Part shown: piece after piece, positions 39,226 to 50,429 of the stretch
How positions within the stretch are numbered: the stretch's first letter is position 1
Layout of the letters: the number at the start of each line of letters is the position of its first letter
DNA from: Rhizophagus sp. LPA8_4_AMF
Lineage: Eukaryota; Glomeromycota; Glomeromycetes; Glomerales; Glomeraceae
Assembly: GCA_021464525.1 (NCBI GenBank)
Contig: JADRCO010000104.1
Location: 1 to 54,306 of the forward strand
Reading direction: 5' to 3'
Length of the DNA: 54,306 nt
Position numbers and translations under genes: made by a program
Notes under the pieces: generated by a model
What the model was told of the DNA's origin: nothing
Databases searched by the model: none
Seen by the model: only the letters and a program-made list of their open reading frames with translations

Positions 39226-39945
39226 TTTAATTATATTGATTGTAGCTTGATATTTTATTTATTTATATATAAATATATATATGTATATTATTATTTCTAA
39301 CGTTTAGGTTAAATAAAATTATTTCATTATTTCAACTAAAATAAAAAAATTGCACTCGTTAATTTATATTATAAAATTACTTATTTAGTTTAGACATGTT
39401 ACATTTCTGCTCAGTTTTAAATTTCGATTAGAACTTTTTTCTGATCATCCAAATAAAGGAAAAAAAACCGGAATTTCGGAATTCTTAAAACGATTTAATT
39501 TTATTTAATATTGTAGTTTGAACTGAATAATAAACACAAACTATCCAGAACCAATTCAATTAACAATTCATCTTTGTGTTTGGCTAATCATAATAAAGTT
39601 TCATGTGCTTTATTATACAAAAACTCGAGGTAAGGAAACCAAATTTAGAGAAAAAAAAAGTGGTATAAATTCTAAAATAAGTTTAGTAGATTCTGTTTAT
39701 TTGTTTATTATAGAGTTTATAACCAATAATACATCAATATAAAGATTACATTATAAGAGCTATTGTATTATAAGTTGATCGATAAGATCTCTTTCGTTTA
39801 TAAGAAAAAAAAATCCTTTGACGTTTTAATAAATAATTATCTTTCTTTTTTCCCAACTTTTTCTAAATTACAACGAACGATAAAAATCAAAAAAAAAAAA
39901 AAAACCTTTCGTAAAATTGTAAAGCATTTCATAATCAAATTAATT
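39226..39945. other. Intergenic region
   Basis: 720 bp between the pseudokinase and the F-box gene; AT-rich, with a TATATA-rich stretch at ~39262-39290 and no recognised feature. The frame of the F-box gene stays open upstream to 39763 but with a low-complexity K/F/I-rich translation. Confidence 0.45.
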
Positions 39946-41604
39946 ATGAATCGAAAAAATAAATATTTCAGTCAATATTTATTTTTCTTAAAGAAAAAAA
40001 ATAAAATTGAAGGAAGAAGAGAAGAAGAAAAGAAGAAATATGTTAAACTTCAAACATTTCCTGACTGTCTTCATATAATATTTAATCATTTGAAATATGA
40101 TCGATCAACATTATTCTTATGTATCCAAGTGAATAAATTATGGTGTTATACTGCGATGCCATATTTATGGTATAATCCATTTGAATATTCTAATCCCAAA
40201 GGAGATTTACTTATTAAAACGTTATTAAGTTGTTTACCACAAAATGAAAAACAAATTTTAGATGATATACGATTATTTAAATATTCTTTTAAAGATACAA
40301 CACCATTATTCAATTATCCTAAATTTATAATTTGTTTTAATTCAGAAAATTTCATTAATTATGTTAAACAATTATTTAATTCAAATATTACATTAATCCT
40401 TCATCTTATAGGAAATATGATATTTCATCGATTTGATAGATTAAAAATTTTAGAATTACATTTTAATGATCAATATAATAATCAAAATGATTATAAATTA
40501 ATTGAAGATATTAATTCTTCAATAAAATTTCAAAAATCTCTTACAAAACTTACAAGATTTGAAATTCAAATTTATATAAATGAACATACCAATTTCATAA
40601 TTAATTTATTTGATAAAATTTCAAAATCTTGTAATAATATTCATCATTTATCTTTTATTATATATAAGGGAAAATATAATTTTTATCAATCACTTGATAA
40701 TTCAATCTCATCACTGATTAAATCACAATCTGAGTTAAAAAGTTTGGTGATGAACGAATATTGTTTAAGTTATGAGAATACGTCAATATATGACGCAATA
40801 TCATCAACTCATTCAAATTCTTTGAAATATTTGGGATTTTGTGTAATCAATGATTATTCTTTATTAATGAAAATATTATTAATTTGTAAGAATTTAGAAA
40901 CATTAGAAATTACTCAACAAGGAAATAACGAAAAATTATTTAATATAAGAGATGAAATTATTACAAATCAAGAAATTTCAATTAAATATTTTTATTATCG
41001 TGATATAATTGGAAATGAAAATTTTATTAAAACAATTCTTAAAATGTCATCAAAAAATTTCAAATCATTTTCTTCAAAATATATAACTGAAGAAATAATA
41101 GATACTATGGAACTTTATTGTCCAAATATAACATGTTTAAATATTTCAATGAATTCAAATCATATATTAAATTTAATACATTTAATTAGTGGTTTAGAAT
41201 TTCTTGAATATTTTATTTTAGAGTTAGAAAATGGTTGGCCAAAATATCGTGATGAAAGATTACAATTATTCGCAAATATTTTACCAAAATCTTTAACATA
41301 TTTAGTTCTTAATTTTTATATTACTCCTCATCAATTAATTTTCTTTCTTAAAGAATGTGCTAAAATTCAATTACATACTTTAAAATTAATGTATTTTAAT
41401 CGTAATGATTTAGATCATTTAAAAGTTGTTGTTGATTATTCTAAAGAATTTAATCATTTAAAACAAGTTAAATTTATGGAGAGAAGATTATATGGATTAC
41501 ATGAAAATGAAAATGAAAATGAAAATGATGCTAATGTTGATGAAACTGATAATTTATCAATTTGTGATGTTAAACCTTTTAATTTTAGTCATTATGTTAA
41601 ATGA
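39946..41604 (+). CDS. F-box protein with LRR-like C-terminus
   Basis: Intron-less 552-residue protein. I chose ATG 39946 (MNRKNKYFSQYL) because the open frame upstream of it lacks family character. The F-box lies at ~40-85: TFPDCLHIIFNHLKYDRST, then QVNKLWCYTAMPYLWYNPFEYSN. Downstream are repeating amphipathic segments with LRR-like spacing (LKILELHF, LETLEITQQGN, CPNITCLNISM, LEYFILELENG, TLKLMYFNRNDLDHL), as in substrate-binding F-box proteins of SCF ubiquitin ligases. Near the C-terminus there is an acidic (NE)n run encoded by a GAAAAT microsatellite at ~41503-41527. The protein shares the F-box-proximal layout (YLW-PFE...LL...SCLPQNEKQ) with the gene at 48022, so the two are paralogues. 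Confidence 0.85.
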   Translation: MNRKNKYFSQYLFFLKKKNKIEGRREEEKKKYVKLQTFPDCLHIIFNHLKYDRSTLFLCIQVNKLWCYTAMPYLWYNPFEYSNPKGDLLIKTLLSCLPQNEKQILDDIRLFKYSFKDTTPLFNYPKFIICFNSENFINYVKQLFNSNITLILHLIGNMIFHRFDRLKILELHFNDQYNNQNDYKLIEDINSSIKFQKSLTKLTRFEIQIYINEHTNFIINLFDKISKSCNNIHHLSFIIYKGKYNFYQSLDNSISSLIKSQSELKSLVMNEYCLSYENTSIYDAISSTHSNSLKYLGFCVINDYSLLMKILLICKNLETLEITQQGNNEKLFNIRDEIITNQEISIKYFYYRDIIGNENFIKTILKMSSKNFKSFSSKYITEEIIDTMELYCPNITCLNISMNSNHILNLIHLISGLEFLEYFILELENGWPKYRDERLQLFANILPKSLTYLVLNFYITPHQLIFFLKECAKIQLHTLKLMYFNRNDLDHLKVVVDYSKEFNHLKQVKFMERRLYGLHENENENENDANVDETDNLSICDVKPFNFSHYVK

Positions 41605-43370
41605 GAAGTGTGAGAGACTGAGAGGTTTGAGAGGTGTGTTAATTGTTACTATACCATATATTCATTTGTATTTTTAGGGTGAAATACTGTGTGAAATAGT
41701 GTAAAATAATAAATACCGTTGATCTGACGATACAGACCTGATTCTTACGCGTTATACGCGCGCATTTTTTACAACACGTCTTCTTTTATGTAAAACTATA
41801 ATAAAAGCGTTTTTTTTTTGTATAGAACTTTCATTTATTTTAACCAAATCGTCAAAATAAGCAGAAGTATGGAACTACTCAGATATTAGTTTTTCCTAAC
41901 TAATTTGCGTATTAATTAACATATTTTCGCATCGACGTATAAGTTAAAATTTGTCACGTGTCACGCTTATTTTTACTGCTCTATATATCATACTGGTAAA
42001 AGACATTATCAGTGATAAATACCAAACTTCTTTCCATAATTTTTTTTTAATAATAAATCTGCTTAATCCTATTAATATATTAAAAATCCTTCTATTAAAC
42101 TGCTAATTTGCCTATAATTAGCACTGATTAATGTATAAAATTTGGGAAAATGCTAGTTTTACTATTTTTGAAGGTGTTTCACTACACACTTTTCAATGCC
42201 AACACATAATATCCTGAGAATATACATTATGTCCTTTTCATGTTATGCTAAATTTCATAAAAATTATTATTGAATATATTGAATAGAACAAAGCATTATT
42301 AATGTCAAGGTATACTATGTTTAAAGTATGAAATAAAAGTAAAATTCTCTTTTCATAGTTAAGGTTTGATTATTTGGAGTCTGGAGTTATCTAAAAGTAA
42401 TATTTTTTTTCCAGAATATAATTTTAAATATCTTTTTTTTTCTTAACATGTGATCATTGATCAAAGCAGCAGCTGAAATATTTCGGTACGCCATTGAGTA
42501 TTGACATTTAATCTCCAGCCTAACCTCTGGAGACGTCGTCTTAATCTTTGATGTAACCAATCTCATCAATTCTCTATTTTTTTTTTAATTTTACTAAATT
42601 TTACCTCAAATACATATATCCTGATTTATTCTTCAAAGCATTACCAAGTTATTATAATCTGGATCAGCATCATTCCCCTCTATAAAGACCAGTTAAATAA
42701 ATATGCTTTAACCCCAATATAATATTCGATTGTGTACTTCCACTACCATCAACAGCAAACCGTACTCGTTAATTAACGGTCTCGTCATCATTATATTGTA
42801 TAAAATCTTCCATGGTACTTGAAGTTTATGTTTTTCCCCTATCTTATCTCTCCTCTACTAACCTTTATTCTCCAGGGAATGCACAATAACACCCTTCTTC
42901 AGGTATGGTGCCCCACGGTTGCTCGAGTTGTTACGTTTAGTATCAATTAAGGCGATGTATTTCTGGGGAACGGTTACCTATTTACATCCAAAATTCATCA
43001 TACATTTCATTAAACATGCCCGATCAAAATTGTTCAGGCTTGTAATAGGAAAACCTTTTCGTTACCACCCATTATTTGTGAGAAGTTTTCGTACTCTCTT
43101 TTCAGTGCCTTCCATTTTGTACGATATGATGGGACTTTGGCGTGTCTATAAATAATAAAGATTATTATTTATATTTGAAAATAATAAAATCTTAAAATAT
43201 TTATATTGTAAATATAGTGAATGGCTTAAAAATTATTTTTGTAAATGTGTCGAAATTAATTATAAGAACGCGAAAAAGTGATATCCGATATTCATTCTCA
43301 CGGAATGTTTATTTTAAACAGATACGAAAAAACGATATTTTTGATATAATGGGTATACGGCAGGCGGGCA

Positions 43371-43682
43371 GGGACGATGAATTTCTGCTTTAAGCAGAAA
43401 GCCGCAGATTTGGCCGAAATGATGGTCAAAAAGCAGATATTGAAATTTTGATTGTGTTACCTTACTAACCAATCAAATAGTCTGAAATTTTTTTTTTTGA
43501 TTTGTTTCGGTCATTTTTGTGTTCAAAAATTTATGGCTAAATTTTTGCCGTATAAAATTTTGGCAGAAATAAGCATAATTTCAAACAAAATTTGCAGAAT
43601 TTATGCAGAAATAAGTATTTTTTTAAGAAATCGCTGAAAAAGGCAGATTTTACAAAATTTAGCCGCAGAAATTCATCGTCCC
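43371..43682. mobile_element. MITE with perfect 18-bp terminal inverted repeats
   Basis: GGGACGATGAATTTCTGC at 43371-43388 and its exact complement at 43665-43682 bound a 312-bp non-coding element. The left end continues into a perfect hairpin (TTTCTGCTT-T-AAGCAGAAA), and GCAGA/TCTGC motifs recur inside. The reading frames in it are not gene-like. Superfamily not assigned. Confidence 0.85.
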
Positions 43683-43714
43683 AGGTATACAGGTATACGG
43701 GTATACGGGTATAC
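43683..43714. repeat. Octamer tandem array RGGTATAC x4
   Basis: Four consecutive units (AGGTATAC, AGGTATAC, GGGTATAC, GGGTATAC) abut the right terminus of the MITE. A single unit (GGGTATAC, 43351-43358) lies 12 bp outside its left terminus. Confidence 0.85.
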
Positions 43715-43859
43715 GTCATCTGATTGACGCGTTTAAAATTTTGGAATATGCTCATCAATTAATGGAAAAACTTTCTCTCCTTGTCATTTTTCCATTTCAT
43801 TTCTTACGCGTTTTTTTTATTTGTAATCCTTGTAATTCTCAAACTGGAAAGTTATTAGA

Positions 43860-44704
43860 ATGATAACTGAAGAATCAGTTCTCACTTCCTTCTTACTTAA
43901 TAGTGAACTTGCAGATAATTTATCTCTCAAACAGTTCACTAACCTTTTTCCTGTAACATATAGGTAAATAATCAAATTCACAATTTATGTATTTTATTTA
44001 ATTAAATTAATAAATATCTTGTTATATTTTGTAGAAACAATCCTCTTATAAAGACATTATATAGAGAATTTCAATTAGAGCGTAATACAATTAGAGAAAC
44101 TGTAAAGACAAATATAATTGAGGAATGTAAAAAACCTGAACAATGGGAGAATATTGAAGAAGATAATATGGAAATTGATGATGATATAGATGAACCATAT
44201 GATGAGGTGAAGATATACCGCGAATTTTATGAATTTTTTCAAAGATAAAGATATTAATTAATATTGTTAATAATTATTTTATGATGAAAGGTTGACGATA
44301 ATCGACTCTCATTAAAACAAGCTATTAATATCTTATCTAAAGCTAAGAGACATATGACATATGATATCTATAGGATGAATGAGGATTTTAATATATTATT
44401 CGAGAAGATTGAAAAGTAAGTATTTATTTTAAAATTCAATCATTTTGAAATATTTAATTATTATAATTAATAATAATTATTCTTTTATTAGTACCAAAAA
44501 TGAATTAAGTGATTTAGTATATGGTAGAATTCCAAAAGAAGGTTTTGGTGAAGATGATGCTATTGATGGACTGAAGGTAACGAACGTTAATTCTCTGACT
44601 AATGTAAATGTGTTTGTTTTGTACTATAAGTCTTACTTTCTACTTTACAATTTACCTAGGCATTAACGAAATCATGTAATGATATGCTAGAAATAAATAA
44701 ATAA
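43860..44704 (+). CDS. Cnl2/NKP2-family inner kinetochore protein
   Basis: Five exons, 43860-43963, 44035-44206, 44291-44415, 44492-44576, 44660-44704, give 176 residues. The N-terminus matches the Cnl2/NKP2 family: EESVLTSFLLNSELADNLSL, KQFTNLFPVTYRNNPLIKTL, YREFQLERNTIRETVKTNI. An acidic middle (EEDNMEIDDDIDEPYDE) is followed by helical segments (LKQAINILSKAKRH). Family members (budding yeast Nkp2, fission yeast Cnl2) are small coiled-coil subunits of the Ctf19/CCAN-type inner kinetochore. All splice joins keep frame. The last exon encodes only 14 residues and its exact acceptor (CCTAG/GCATT) is the least certain part. It converges with the dihydroxyacetone kinase gene, 258 bp apart. Confidence 0.8.
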
Positions 44705-44962
44705 ATAGATATTAATTTCTCTCGTGTTTTTTTTTCCAAAAAAAAACATTAAGGTTTCATAGTACACTTGATCGGTTTATATATAGATTAAAGTTGTATA
44801 ATTGAAAAATAAATTTTACAAATTGTAACATTGATGATTAATCATAAATGGTATAGAACACATGATATGTCGCATATTATATGTTAACCAAACAAAATAA
44901 AATAATTTATTATATATATTAAATATACATAGAAATAAAATATTAAAATATCAATTAATTAA

Positions 44963-47704
44963 TTATTCACTTAAATGATCGTAAATTCCATTAAGAATAA
45001 CATAAGCTGCCCATGCTCCAGGATCAGGAACCTACAGATGTTAATAAAATTTAAATTATTTTCATAAAAAACTATTTATTAAAAAAAAAATTTTTTACCT
45101 GAGTTTCTTTAATAATATTATCAGCAATATAAGTTGATCTTCCCAACTTAGGTTTCATTCCTTTTGTAGATTCTACACCAATCCTTGCAGCTTCTATTGC
45201 ATCTTTAAATGCTACCATTGTATTATTATCATTAGTTGAGTATAATATATCTGCAAATGTGGTTATAAATGGAATTATTACATCCATCATAGTACGATCT
45301 CCTTTTCTTGCTGGCGTATAGTTTTGAAGTGTACTTAATGCAGACTTAATATATATTTAAAAAGTGATTAATATAGTGAATGATATATAAAATTAATCAA
45401 TAATTTTTAAAAATAAATACCTTTAAAGTTGCGCCAAAACATTTACCATCTACTAAAATTCGATCTTTTTTATTGTCATTGTCTTCTTCTATCTTAGCTG
45501 CAACAAAATATCTTAAACTATTTGATATTGCACCTATAAATAAACTATTAATCCAAAAATTAATTATAATATATTGGTAACTTTTAATTATAATATTAAT
45601 AATATATTTAATTAGATTTATTGAATTACCAGTATAAAAAACCAATAGTCCCACCTCTTTCTAAAATATTGCTAATTTTCATTAAACCTCCAGAAAGATC
45701 ATTAGTTGTGATTTGTTTTTCTTCCAATGCTTTTAGAATATCTATGTTATATAATGAAGGTTACTGATTGAAATTTATATTAATTAAACGATAAAAATTT
45801 TTTTGTTAAACCTGTTGCTCCATATTTCAAAGTCAAACCACAATCTCCATCTCCTACAATTGTATCATATTTTGTTATTTCTGGTTCAGCTTGAATAAGA
45901 GCATTACAAGCTGCTTTAATTGTAGATTCAAATAACTGTGAATTTACTAATAATAATAATTAAATTAATTAATTAATCAACTTAAATTAAATTATAACAA
46001 AAGGAAAAGTTTTAAAAATTTACCATTGACAACAAAAAGTTTTTCTTCTTTTTCTTTGAAAGAAACTTTTTCATCTAAACTAACATCCAAATTTGAAATA
46101 TCAACTTTTGAATGATTAACCCAACCTGGAGTTTCAGCTTTTATATCCAATAAAGGAACTACATCCAAATTCTTTGGTAACTTTAAAATGGATAAAGAAA
46201 CTCCGGGCATATTAAGTGATGTCATATAATGTCCAACATAAACTCTTTTTACATAGAAATTCTTTTTAACTAAAAAGAAATAAACAGAAATAAACATCAA
46301 ATCATAAATTTAAAAAAAAAAAATTCAAAATCAAAATTAAACACAAAACCAACCTAGATAATTAAAAGCATCATTTAGTACTACACCAAGCTCAAGTGAA
46401 GAAATACCACCAAGATTATTAACTAATAAAGCAATCTTATCTTTTTCGGGGTTGATATCCAAAAAAGATCTATCTTCATCATTGGTATTGATAATAGTAT
46501 CCAACATCTTTTGCACAAGTTCACTAGATGGAGGAAGCGATATCTTTTGAAATCCGGGTTCACCATGAATACCCATTCCCAATTCGATCTCATCATCAGG
46601 TAAAAAAGAACCTTTAGTTGTTCCTGGAATAGTACATCGATCGAATGCAATACCAATGGTTCCAATATTTTCAGCAACAAGAAGTGCTGCATTCTTAACT
46701 TCATTAAGACTTGCCCTAAATAATACAAATTTTCAATATAAAATAGTGAAATAATAAGGATATAAATAACAGTTCCTACCTTTTTGCGGCCATAGCACCT
46801 GCAATTTTATGTACAAAAATTGTACCAGCTAGGCCTCTTCTACCAACTAACCCGCTTTGTTGTCTCCCAACTCCAACATCATCTCCAACAATTACAATTT
46901 CAACTTTTATTCCTTCAGCTTTTGCTTTTTCTGCTGCTAAGCCGAAATTTAAACAATCTCCAGTATAATTTTTTACAATTAATAGTGTACCATGAGGGGA
47001 TTGCACACGACGAATTGCTGCTAAAATTTGCGAAGTTGATGGTGATGCGAAAATATTTCCTGATACTGCGGCAGATAAAAGATTAGGTCCTACAAAAGCA
47101 GCCTAAAAATAACATAACAGTGAGCAAAATTTTAACATTCAAAGGAATTAGTGTAAATATTTTTTTTTTACATGCGCTGGTTCATGACCGGCTCCACCTA
47201 TGATAAAAAAAAAATATTGATATAAATTAAGCTTGTATCTATGTTCCATAAATAATTGATTAGAAAAACTTACCTCCAGAAATCAAAGTGACTTGCTTTT
47301 TTCTAATATCATCAATATCAGCCCTATAAACAACTTAATATTGAAAATGATTATTTTTATTTTTTTTCCTTCCTTTTTTTACAATATTTATGATAACCAC
47401 ATTCTAAGAATTTATTTATGTATTTACTCTTTTCCTTTTCAATAAATCTCAGAGAAGGATAAGACAAACAAAGTCCTCGAAGAGATTCAATTACAATCTT
47501 AAATTATAAGAAAGGTTTAAGTTAAGTTTATTGTCATATCTTTTTTTTTAAAGATAGTTGAAGAATTAGTTACAATACTTTATTTGGATCATTGACGAAA
47601 TGTTTAGGACGTCGAGAAGGTAATTCTTTTTTAAAAAAAATACGTTGAGAATACCTTTTTTTTGTCAACATTCATTCGTTCATACCTTTATTTGAGGACT
47701 CCAT
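44963..47704 (-). CDS. DAK1: Dihydroxyacetone (glycerone) kinase
   Basis: Phosphorylates dihydroxyacetone with ATP, for glycerol use and DHA detoxification; cytosolic. Thirteen exons on the minus strand: 47686-47704, 47579-47625, 47428-47497, 47274-47333, 47172-47197, 46780-47102, 46354-46715, 46024-46269, 45812-45946, 45643-45741, 45421-45533, 45099-45344, 44963-45031; total 1815 nt, 604 residues, close to yeast Dak1. DakK domain: [77 protein letters not shown], and MGIHGEPG with the His that binds the substrate covalently. DakL domain: [12 protein letters not shown] (Mg-binding Asp cluster), [38 protein letters not shown]. The exons of 19 and 26 nt are required to keep KHFVNDP and GGAGHEPAH in frame. 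Confidence 0.95.
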
Positions 47705-48021
47705 ATAAGAGAATTTGTCTCGAAAAATCCGGAATTTGTGAAACACTGCAAGATGAAATGCAAATGCGATTACACAATCGGACACTGTTCGGAGATGTTA
47801 TCTTAGAAGATAAGGCAACCGCTTGTGATTAAAAAGATTAAAAGAATTGATAAAGATGATTCCCTATCTCGGATTCCTTTCACAAGTATAAAATGGAAAA
47901 AATGGAAAAAAAATTTTCGGCGTCGGAATGTATGAAATGGGATAGTTTGGAGGACGATTGATTTACATGAAAAATATATTAATTAACACCTTTTAGAAAA
48001 ATTCCATTAAAAAAAGAATAA
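47705..48021. promoter_or_regulatory. Divergent promoter region, DAK1 / F-box gene
   Basis: 317 bp between the start codons of the dihydroxyacetone kinase gene and the F-box gene. AT-rich; no recognised site. Confidence 0.4.
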
Positions 48022-49695
48022 ATGGCAAAAAATCATTATTTACAATTATTTGTTTTTAATAATTGTCTTAATCTAATTCTAGATTATTTAAAAGATAATA
48101 AAGAAGCACTCTTTTCATGTCTTTTGGTTAATCGATTATTTTGTCAACATGCTATTCCATATCTTTGGAGTTCACCTTTTGAACTTGAAACAAATCCAAA
48201 TAAACATAAACTCATCCTTCGAACGTATATTTCTTGTCTTTGCGAAGAAGAAAAACAACAGTTAATTAATTTTCAAATTGAACATGAAAATTTATCAACT
48301 CCAAGAGATTATCCAAAATATCTTGAAATATTTAATAATCAACATATTCAAGACGCGGTTGAAAAATTCACTTCGACTGAAGAAACAGTTGAACGAACGA
48401 ATATGAAAAATACGAAACATAAAATTAGAAAATTACTTTGTAAAATTATTACAAATCTTCTTATTAATCGTACAAAGGGTTTTACTTGCGTGGAAATAAT
48501 AAGCAGCTCTTCAGACCTTAACTCTATAGATATTGATTATACTATTTTTCCTAGATTAAGCCAAGCTTTATCGAGGCTGCAGGTATTCGAATTTTCAGGT
48601 GTATTCTCTCAAGGGATATGTCAACTTTTCACAAATTTTGCACAACATATAAATACCATTAAAAAATTATCAATTCTTCTTCAACCTCAAGATGAAACAC
48701 TTGAAATTACTCGAGCAATAACAAAATTAATTAAATCACAAACAAAGCTCACTTCTTTTACAATAACACAATATTGGGATGATCACCCTTGTTCTAAAAT
48801 TTATTCTGCAATCGATTCTCATTCGAATTATTTAAATCATTTAAGAATTGAGAGATTAGCAGATGTTGAACAATTATTGACCGTCTTACAAAATTGTAAT
48901 AATTTAGAAACTTTACAATTATGGGAGTTTGGTGAAATTGATAACGATTCCCTACTCAATTTAAGATATCCTGAATTTAGAATTGAAAGTATCAAAAATC
49001 TTTATTGTGATGGATATAATCCCAACCATTCGAATTTGACAACCGTCGGATTATTTCTGAGAATATGTGGTCGAAATCTTAGAATGCTTTGGTTAGGCCA
49101 CGTAACAAAAGAATTACTTCAAGATATAAGAGAATACTTTCCACATTTAAATTATTTATCACTAAAAATTTATGAAGAACAACTTCTTGATCTAACCAAA
49201 TTTCTTCCTTCTATGCCATTAGAAAATTTAATATTATCTATAATACCAAATTTACATAATTATAATTTATTTAACACTACTAACACCGCGTTAAGATTTA
49301 CAACATCTTCAATAATGAAGTTGGTGAAATCTATACCAATAACTTTACGTTATTTTGGTATAGATTTCAAAATGAACAAAAAAGACTTGAAATTTTTTTT
49401 TGAGAATTTAAGAGTTCCATTAAATCAACTAGCCATATTAGAAAATTCGAATCATGATTATGTGTTAATGACTGTAATAGATTACGCAAAAAGAGTTGAA
49501 ACTTTAAAAGAATTAATCTATGATCAAAGTTATGATCATACAAATTTTAGTGAAGAAATGCTTGAAGAAGCAAGAACTGTTATCCCAAAAATAAGAGTTA
49601 TTAAACGTGGAAAATCATCGATTTGCAGTAAGTTCAAAATAATGTATGGATCAAATATTTTAAACTACTTTACTGAAAATTTTATATTTAATTAA
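48022..49695 (+). CDS. F-box protein with LRR-like C-terminus (paralogue of 39946-41604)
   Basis: Intron-less 557-residue protein. The ATG at 48022 follows an in-frame stop region (AAAAAAGAATAA). The F-box is N-terminal at ~8-55: LFVFNNCLNLILDYLKDNKE, then LLVNRLFCQHAIPYLWSSPFE. It continues with LILRTYISCLCEEEKQQL, the same layout as the paralogue at 39946. LRR-like amphipathic repeats follow (LQVFEFSG, LNHLRIERLADVEQLLTVL, NNLETLQLWEF, GRNLRMLWLGHV, HLNYLSLKIYE, PLENLILSI). By family it is an SCF substrate adaptor; the target is unknown. Confidence 0.85.
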   Translation: MAKNHYLQLFVFNNCLNLILDYLKDNKEALFSCLLVNRLFCQHAIPYLWSSPFELETNPNKHKLILRTYISCLCEEEKQQLINFQIEHENLSTPRDYPKYLEIFNNQHIQDAVEKFTSTEETVERTNMKNTKHKIRKLLCKIITNLLINRTKGFTCVEIISSSSDLNSIDIDYTIFPRLSQALSRLQVFEFSGVFSQGICQLFTNFAQHINTIKKLSILLQPQDETLEITRAITKLIKSQTKLTSFTITQYWDDHPCSKIYSAIDSHSNYLNHLRIERLADVEQLLTVLQNCNNLETLQLWEFGEIDNDSLLNLRYPEFRIESIKNLYCDGYNPNHSNLTTVGLFLRICGRNLRMLWLGHVTKELLQDIREYFPHLNYLSLKIYEEQLLDLTKFLPSMPLENLILSIIPNLHNYNLFNTTNTALRFTTSSIMKLVKSIPITLRYFGIDFKMNKKDLKFFFENLRVPLNQLAILENSNHDYVLMTVIDYAKRVETLKELIYDQSYDHTNFSEEMLEEARTVIPKIRVIKRGKSSICSKFKIMYGSNILNYFTENFIFN

Positions 49696-50189
49696 CAGAA
49701 AAATATTTTGATATACAATATTACGATGTGAACTGAAGAAATTAAAATGGCATTTTTCCTGATATGTATGCATGATAGTGGATTTTTTTTTATATTTTAT
49801 ATGTATTTAGTTCGTAATTTAGTTTGAGCTGAGCGGTATATTGTTTGTCCTACTGTTTTTATAAATATAAACTTGATTTAATAAAGCGTTCCGCAGTTTA
49901 ATTTTTATAATTTATCGAATTCATATGCGTCAATCTATACCCTAACCCTATTTTGTGGTCCAATCACAATGGGCAATGGGCGTCTTCATAAGTTCGCGGG
50001 ATAAGATAACACAAAACAAGAAGTATTTCTTTTATTAAATTATCATTATCGGTTGGTTCATCATCATTATTAAAAGAGTCTTGTATTGTTAATTGTATTC
50101 TATATCCAAATTTTAACTGACATAATTGGTTAGAAGATTTGAGAGGAACAGATTTTTTATTCCGATTTTTAATTGGCTAAAATAATTTC

Positions 50190-50429
50190 GGGATCGGATC
50201 GGAATAGAACAAAAGTGAACAGGGCCGCTACGTGATTTGTCGATCTTGATGTAATTGTGCGATCGACGATGATTAAATTTTCTCTAGCCCTGTTCAATTC
50301 TAGATCGGATTGTTCGGTGAACACCTATTTTCGTGGATTGGTTTGACTGACCGCTGATCGTTTTTTTAACCAATAATTTAGAGGCACATTTTGCGATCAA
50401 TCCGGTCCGATCTAGAATTGAACAGGGCT
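50190..50429. mobile_element. Inverted-repeat termini, MITE-like
   Basis: AGCCCTGTTCAATTCTAGAT at 50286-50305, continuing CGGATTG to 50312, is matched in inverted orientation at 50398-50429 apart from a 5-bp insert, delimiting a 144-bp element. A diverged third copy of the terminus (…GTGAACAGGGCC, ending ~50223) lies 60 bp to the left, pointing inward, as if the right end of an older element abuts the newer one. TCT flanks both sides of 50286-50429, a possible but weak 3-bp target duplication. Confidence 0.7.

Larger units (their letters stand above)
41605..43859. other. Intergenic region with a MITE
   Basis: 2.25 kb. It holds a terminal-inverted-repeat element (43371-43682) followed by an octamer array (43683-43714). 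The open frame 42919-43155 (78 residues, LLRLVSIKAMYFWG...) resembles nothing I recognise and could be a relic or chance. The rest is AT-rich. Confidence 0.5.

Noticed and set aside
39763-39945. N-terminal extension of the F-box protein
   Set aside because: The open frame starts without ATG and is poly-K/F/I-rich from homopolymers. ATG 39946 is a more natural start close to the F-box.
42919-43155. 78-residue open frame
   Set aside because: Starts from a non-ATG or internal codon, has no recognisable motif and no supporting exon structure. Kept only as a mention in the spacer.
45600-45660. Apparent frameshift in dihydroxyacetone kinase
   Set aside because: The alternative donor GTTTTT at 45642 restores frame and family register, so a break is not required. 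Recorded as a finding about splicing instead.
49935-49950. Telomere-like ACCCTAACCCT
   Set aside because: Only two units inside internal sequence; not a telomere and not enough for an interstitial telomeric tract.
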